64,000 bases of DNA from Stenotrophomonas sp. 364 (GTDB lineage: Bacteria > Pseudomonadota > Gammaproteobacteria > Xanthomonadales > Xanthomonadaceae), in NCBI RefSeq assembly GCF_009832905.1, contig NZ_CP047135.1, positions 4,541,001 to 4,605,000 on the forward strand, read 5' to 3'. Under the pieces are notes generated by a model. That model was not told where the DNA came from, did not search any database, and saw only the letters and a list, made by a program, of their open reading frames with translations. A program made the translations under genes and the position numbers. Shown in pieces: positions 63,449-64,000 of this stretch (positions are counted from its first letter, which is position 1; the number at the start of each line of letters is the position of its first letter).

Positions 63449-64000
63449 CTACTTCTCGTTAACGCCGTTCAACCCAAGCAACTCTCTGTCGTCGGCGCTC
63501 ATTGGGTTGTCAATTGCATGACGAATTCTGCGCTGACACCACGCGTAAAAATCAGGGTGCTCATGCTGCAGTTGCGCCTGTCCTACCTCGTTGAGATGGA
63601 TCCTGTAGCAGTAGCGGACTGGGCCAATGGTAAGTGTGGAATGGAAAGCCTCGGGCGCGTGAGATTGGGGGTTACCTGTGACGATCAGGCCGCCGTGGGC
63701 GGCGTAGCTATGGATTGCACCATTGTCGCGTAGACGGCGGTAGGCGACGTCGGCATCTACGCAAAGCAAAACATAGTTGTTATCACTTATACCTATGGCA
63801 AAATCAGCAATCGGCTCGTAGAAAGTAGCGCCCATCTCTGCCAAGTGACAGCACATAAGCTTCGCGAAATACCTGAAAACATCCAAATAAAGTATTCCGC
63901 CATTGGCATTGAAGCGGGGGTCTTCATGCACCTTTGCGGGATCATCCCCCGTTCTCAAGAGATCTGACGCCAATACTCTAAATGCATCAAATGCCAAATC
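63449..64000 (-). CDS. Hypothetical protein (partial, 5' end off the right edge)
   Basis: At least 183 codons are open to the window edge. The visible part contains GGILYLDVFRYFAKLMCCHL and DFYAWCQRRIRHAIDNPM; I recognise no domain. The apparent TTG start at 63997 is preceded by in-frame sequence to the edge, so the true start is probably outside. Confidence 0.6.
   Translation of the reverse strand, partial: DLAFDAFRVLASDLLRTGDDPAKVHEDPRFNANGGILYLDVFRYFAKLMCCHLAEMGATFYEPIADFAIGISDNNYVLLCVDADVAYRRLRDNGAIHSYAAHGGLIVTGNPQSHAPEAFHSTLTIGPVRYCYRIHLNEVGQAQLQHEHPDFYAWCQRRIRHAIDNPMSADDRELLGLNGVNEK

Noticed and set aside
49040-64000. CRISPR array associated with the Tn7-like operon
   Set aside because: I looked for regularly spaced direct repeats with unique spacers and saw none; the only repeats are short palindromes.

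Overview
The window looks like chromosomal DNA of a Stenotrophomonas species (Xanthomonadaceae). Coding sequence is high-GC, and short palindromes beginning GTAG (GTAGAGCCGACCGTTGGTCG and variants, the SMAG/REP type known from S. maltophilia) sit between many genes. The gene set fits: Ax21-family protein, fused indolepyruvate oxidoreductase, glnA-glnK-amtB and ntrBC.

From 1 to 30.9 kb the genes are core chromosome. They include two tandem Tat-exported TldD-like proteins, a DUF938 methyltransferase, the indolepyruvate oxidoreductase, an AEC transporter, a large SMAG tandem array, a Ycf46-like AAA ATPase, ParA, SixA, YceI, a phospholipase D-type synthase, a thioesterase, PlsC, a YheT hydrolase, a TPR-sulfotransferase, PEBP and META-domain proteins and UppP. 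The nitrogen genes glnA, glnK and amtB follow, with recognisable sigma-54 and NtrC sites. Then come an amidase, a 229-bp tandem repeat that carries copies of the mltA start, mltA itself and a flavin oxidoreductase.

From 31 to 35.8 kb an accessory cassette lies between core genes. It reads adaptor-like protein, PoNe-type nuclease effector, PoNi-type immunity protein, with a divergent Ntn-hydrolase-like gene beside it. Core genes resume with ntrBC, two sodC lipoproteins, fadI, hemDXY, a rhodanese, secB, gpsA and ax21 (to 49.6 kb).

From 49.7 kb to the right edge is a genomic island of mixed composition. Its core is a Tn7-like transposition operon: a TnsA-TniA(TnsB) fusion, a TnsC/TniB-like ATPase and TniQ, all overlapping. 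It runs straight into a DEDD exonuclease gene and an RX4H HEPN protein gene. A separate two-gene unit of unknown function lies at the left. To the right are an orphan protein, a GIY-YIG protein and a restriction-endonuclease/STAND NTPase defence gene flanked by matching palindromes. No CRISPR array, tRNA or rRNA was seen, and the transposon ends could not be fixed by eye.

Functional threads: NtrB/NtrC at 35.8-38.4 kb probably control glnA, glnK-amtB and themselves through the NtrC dyads described below. UppP, the amidase and MltA serve peptidoglycan turnover. HemD/X/Y form a haem-related operon. The effector cassette and the island carry the competition and defence functions.
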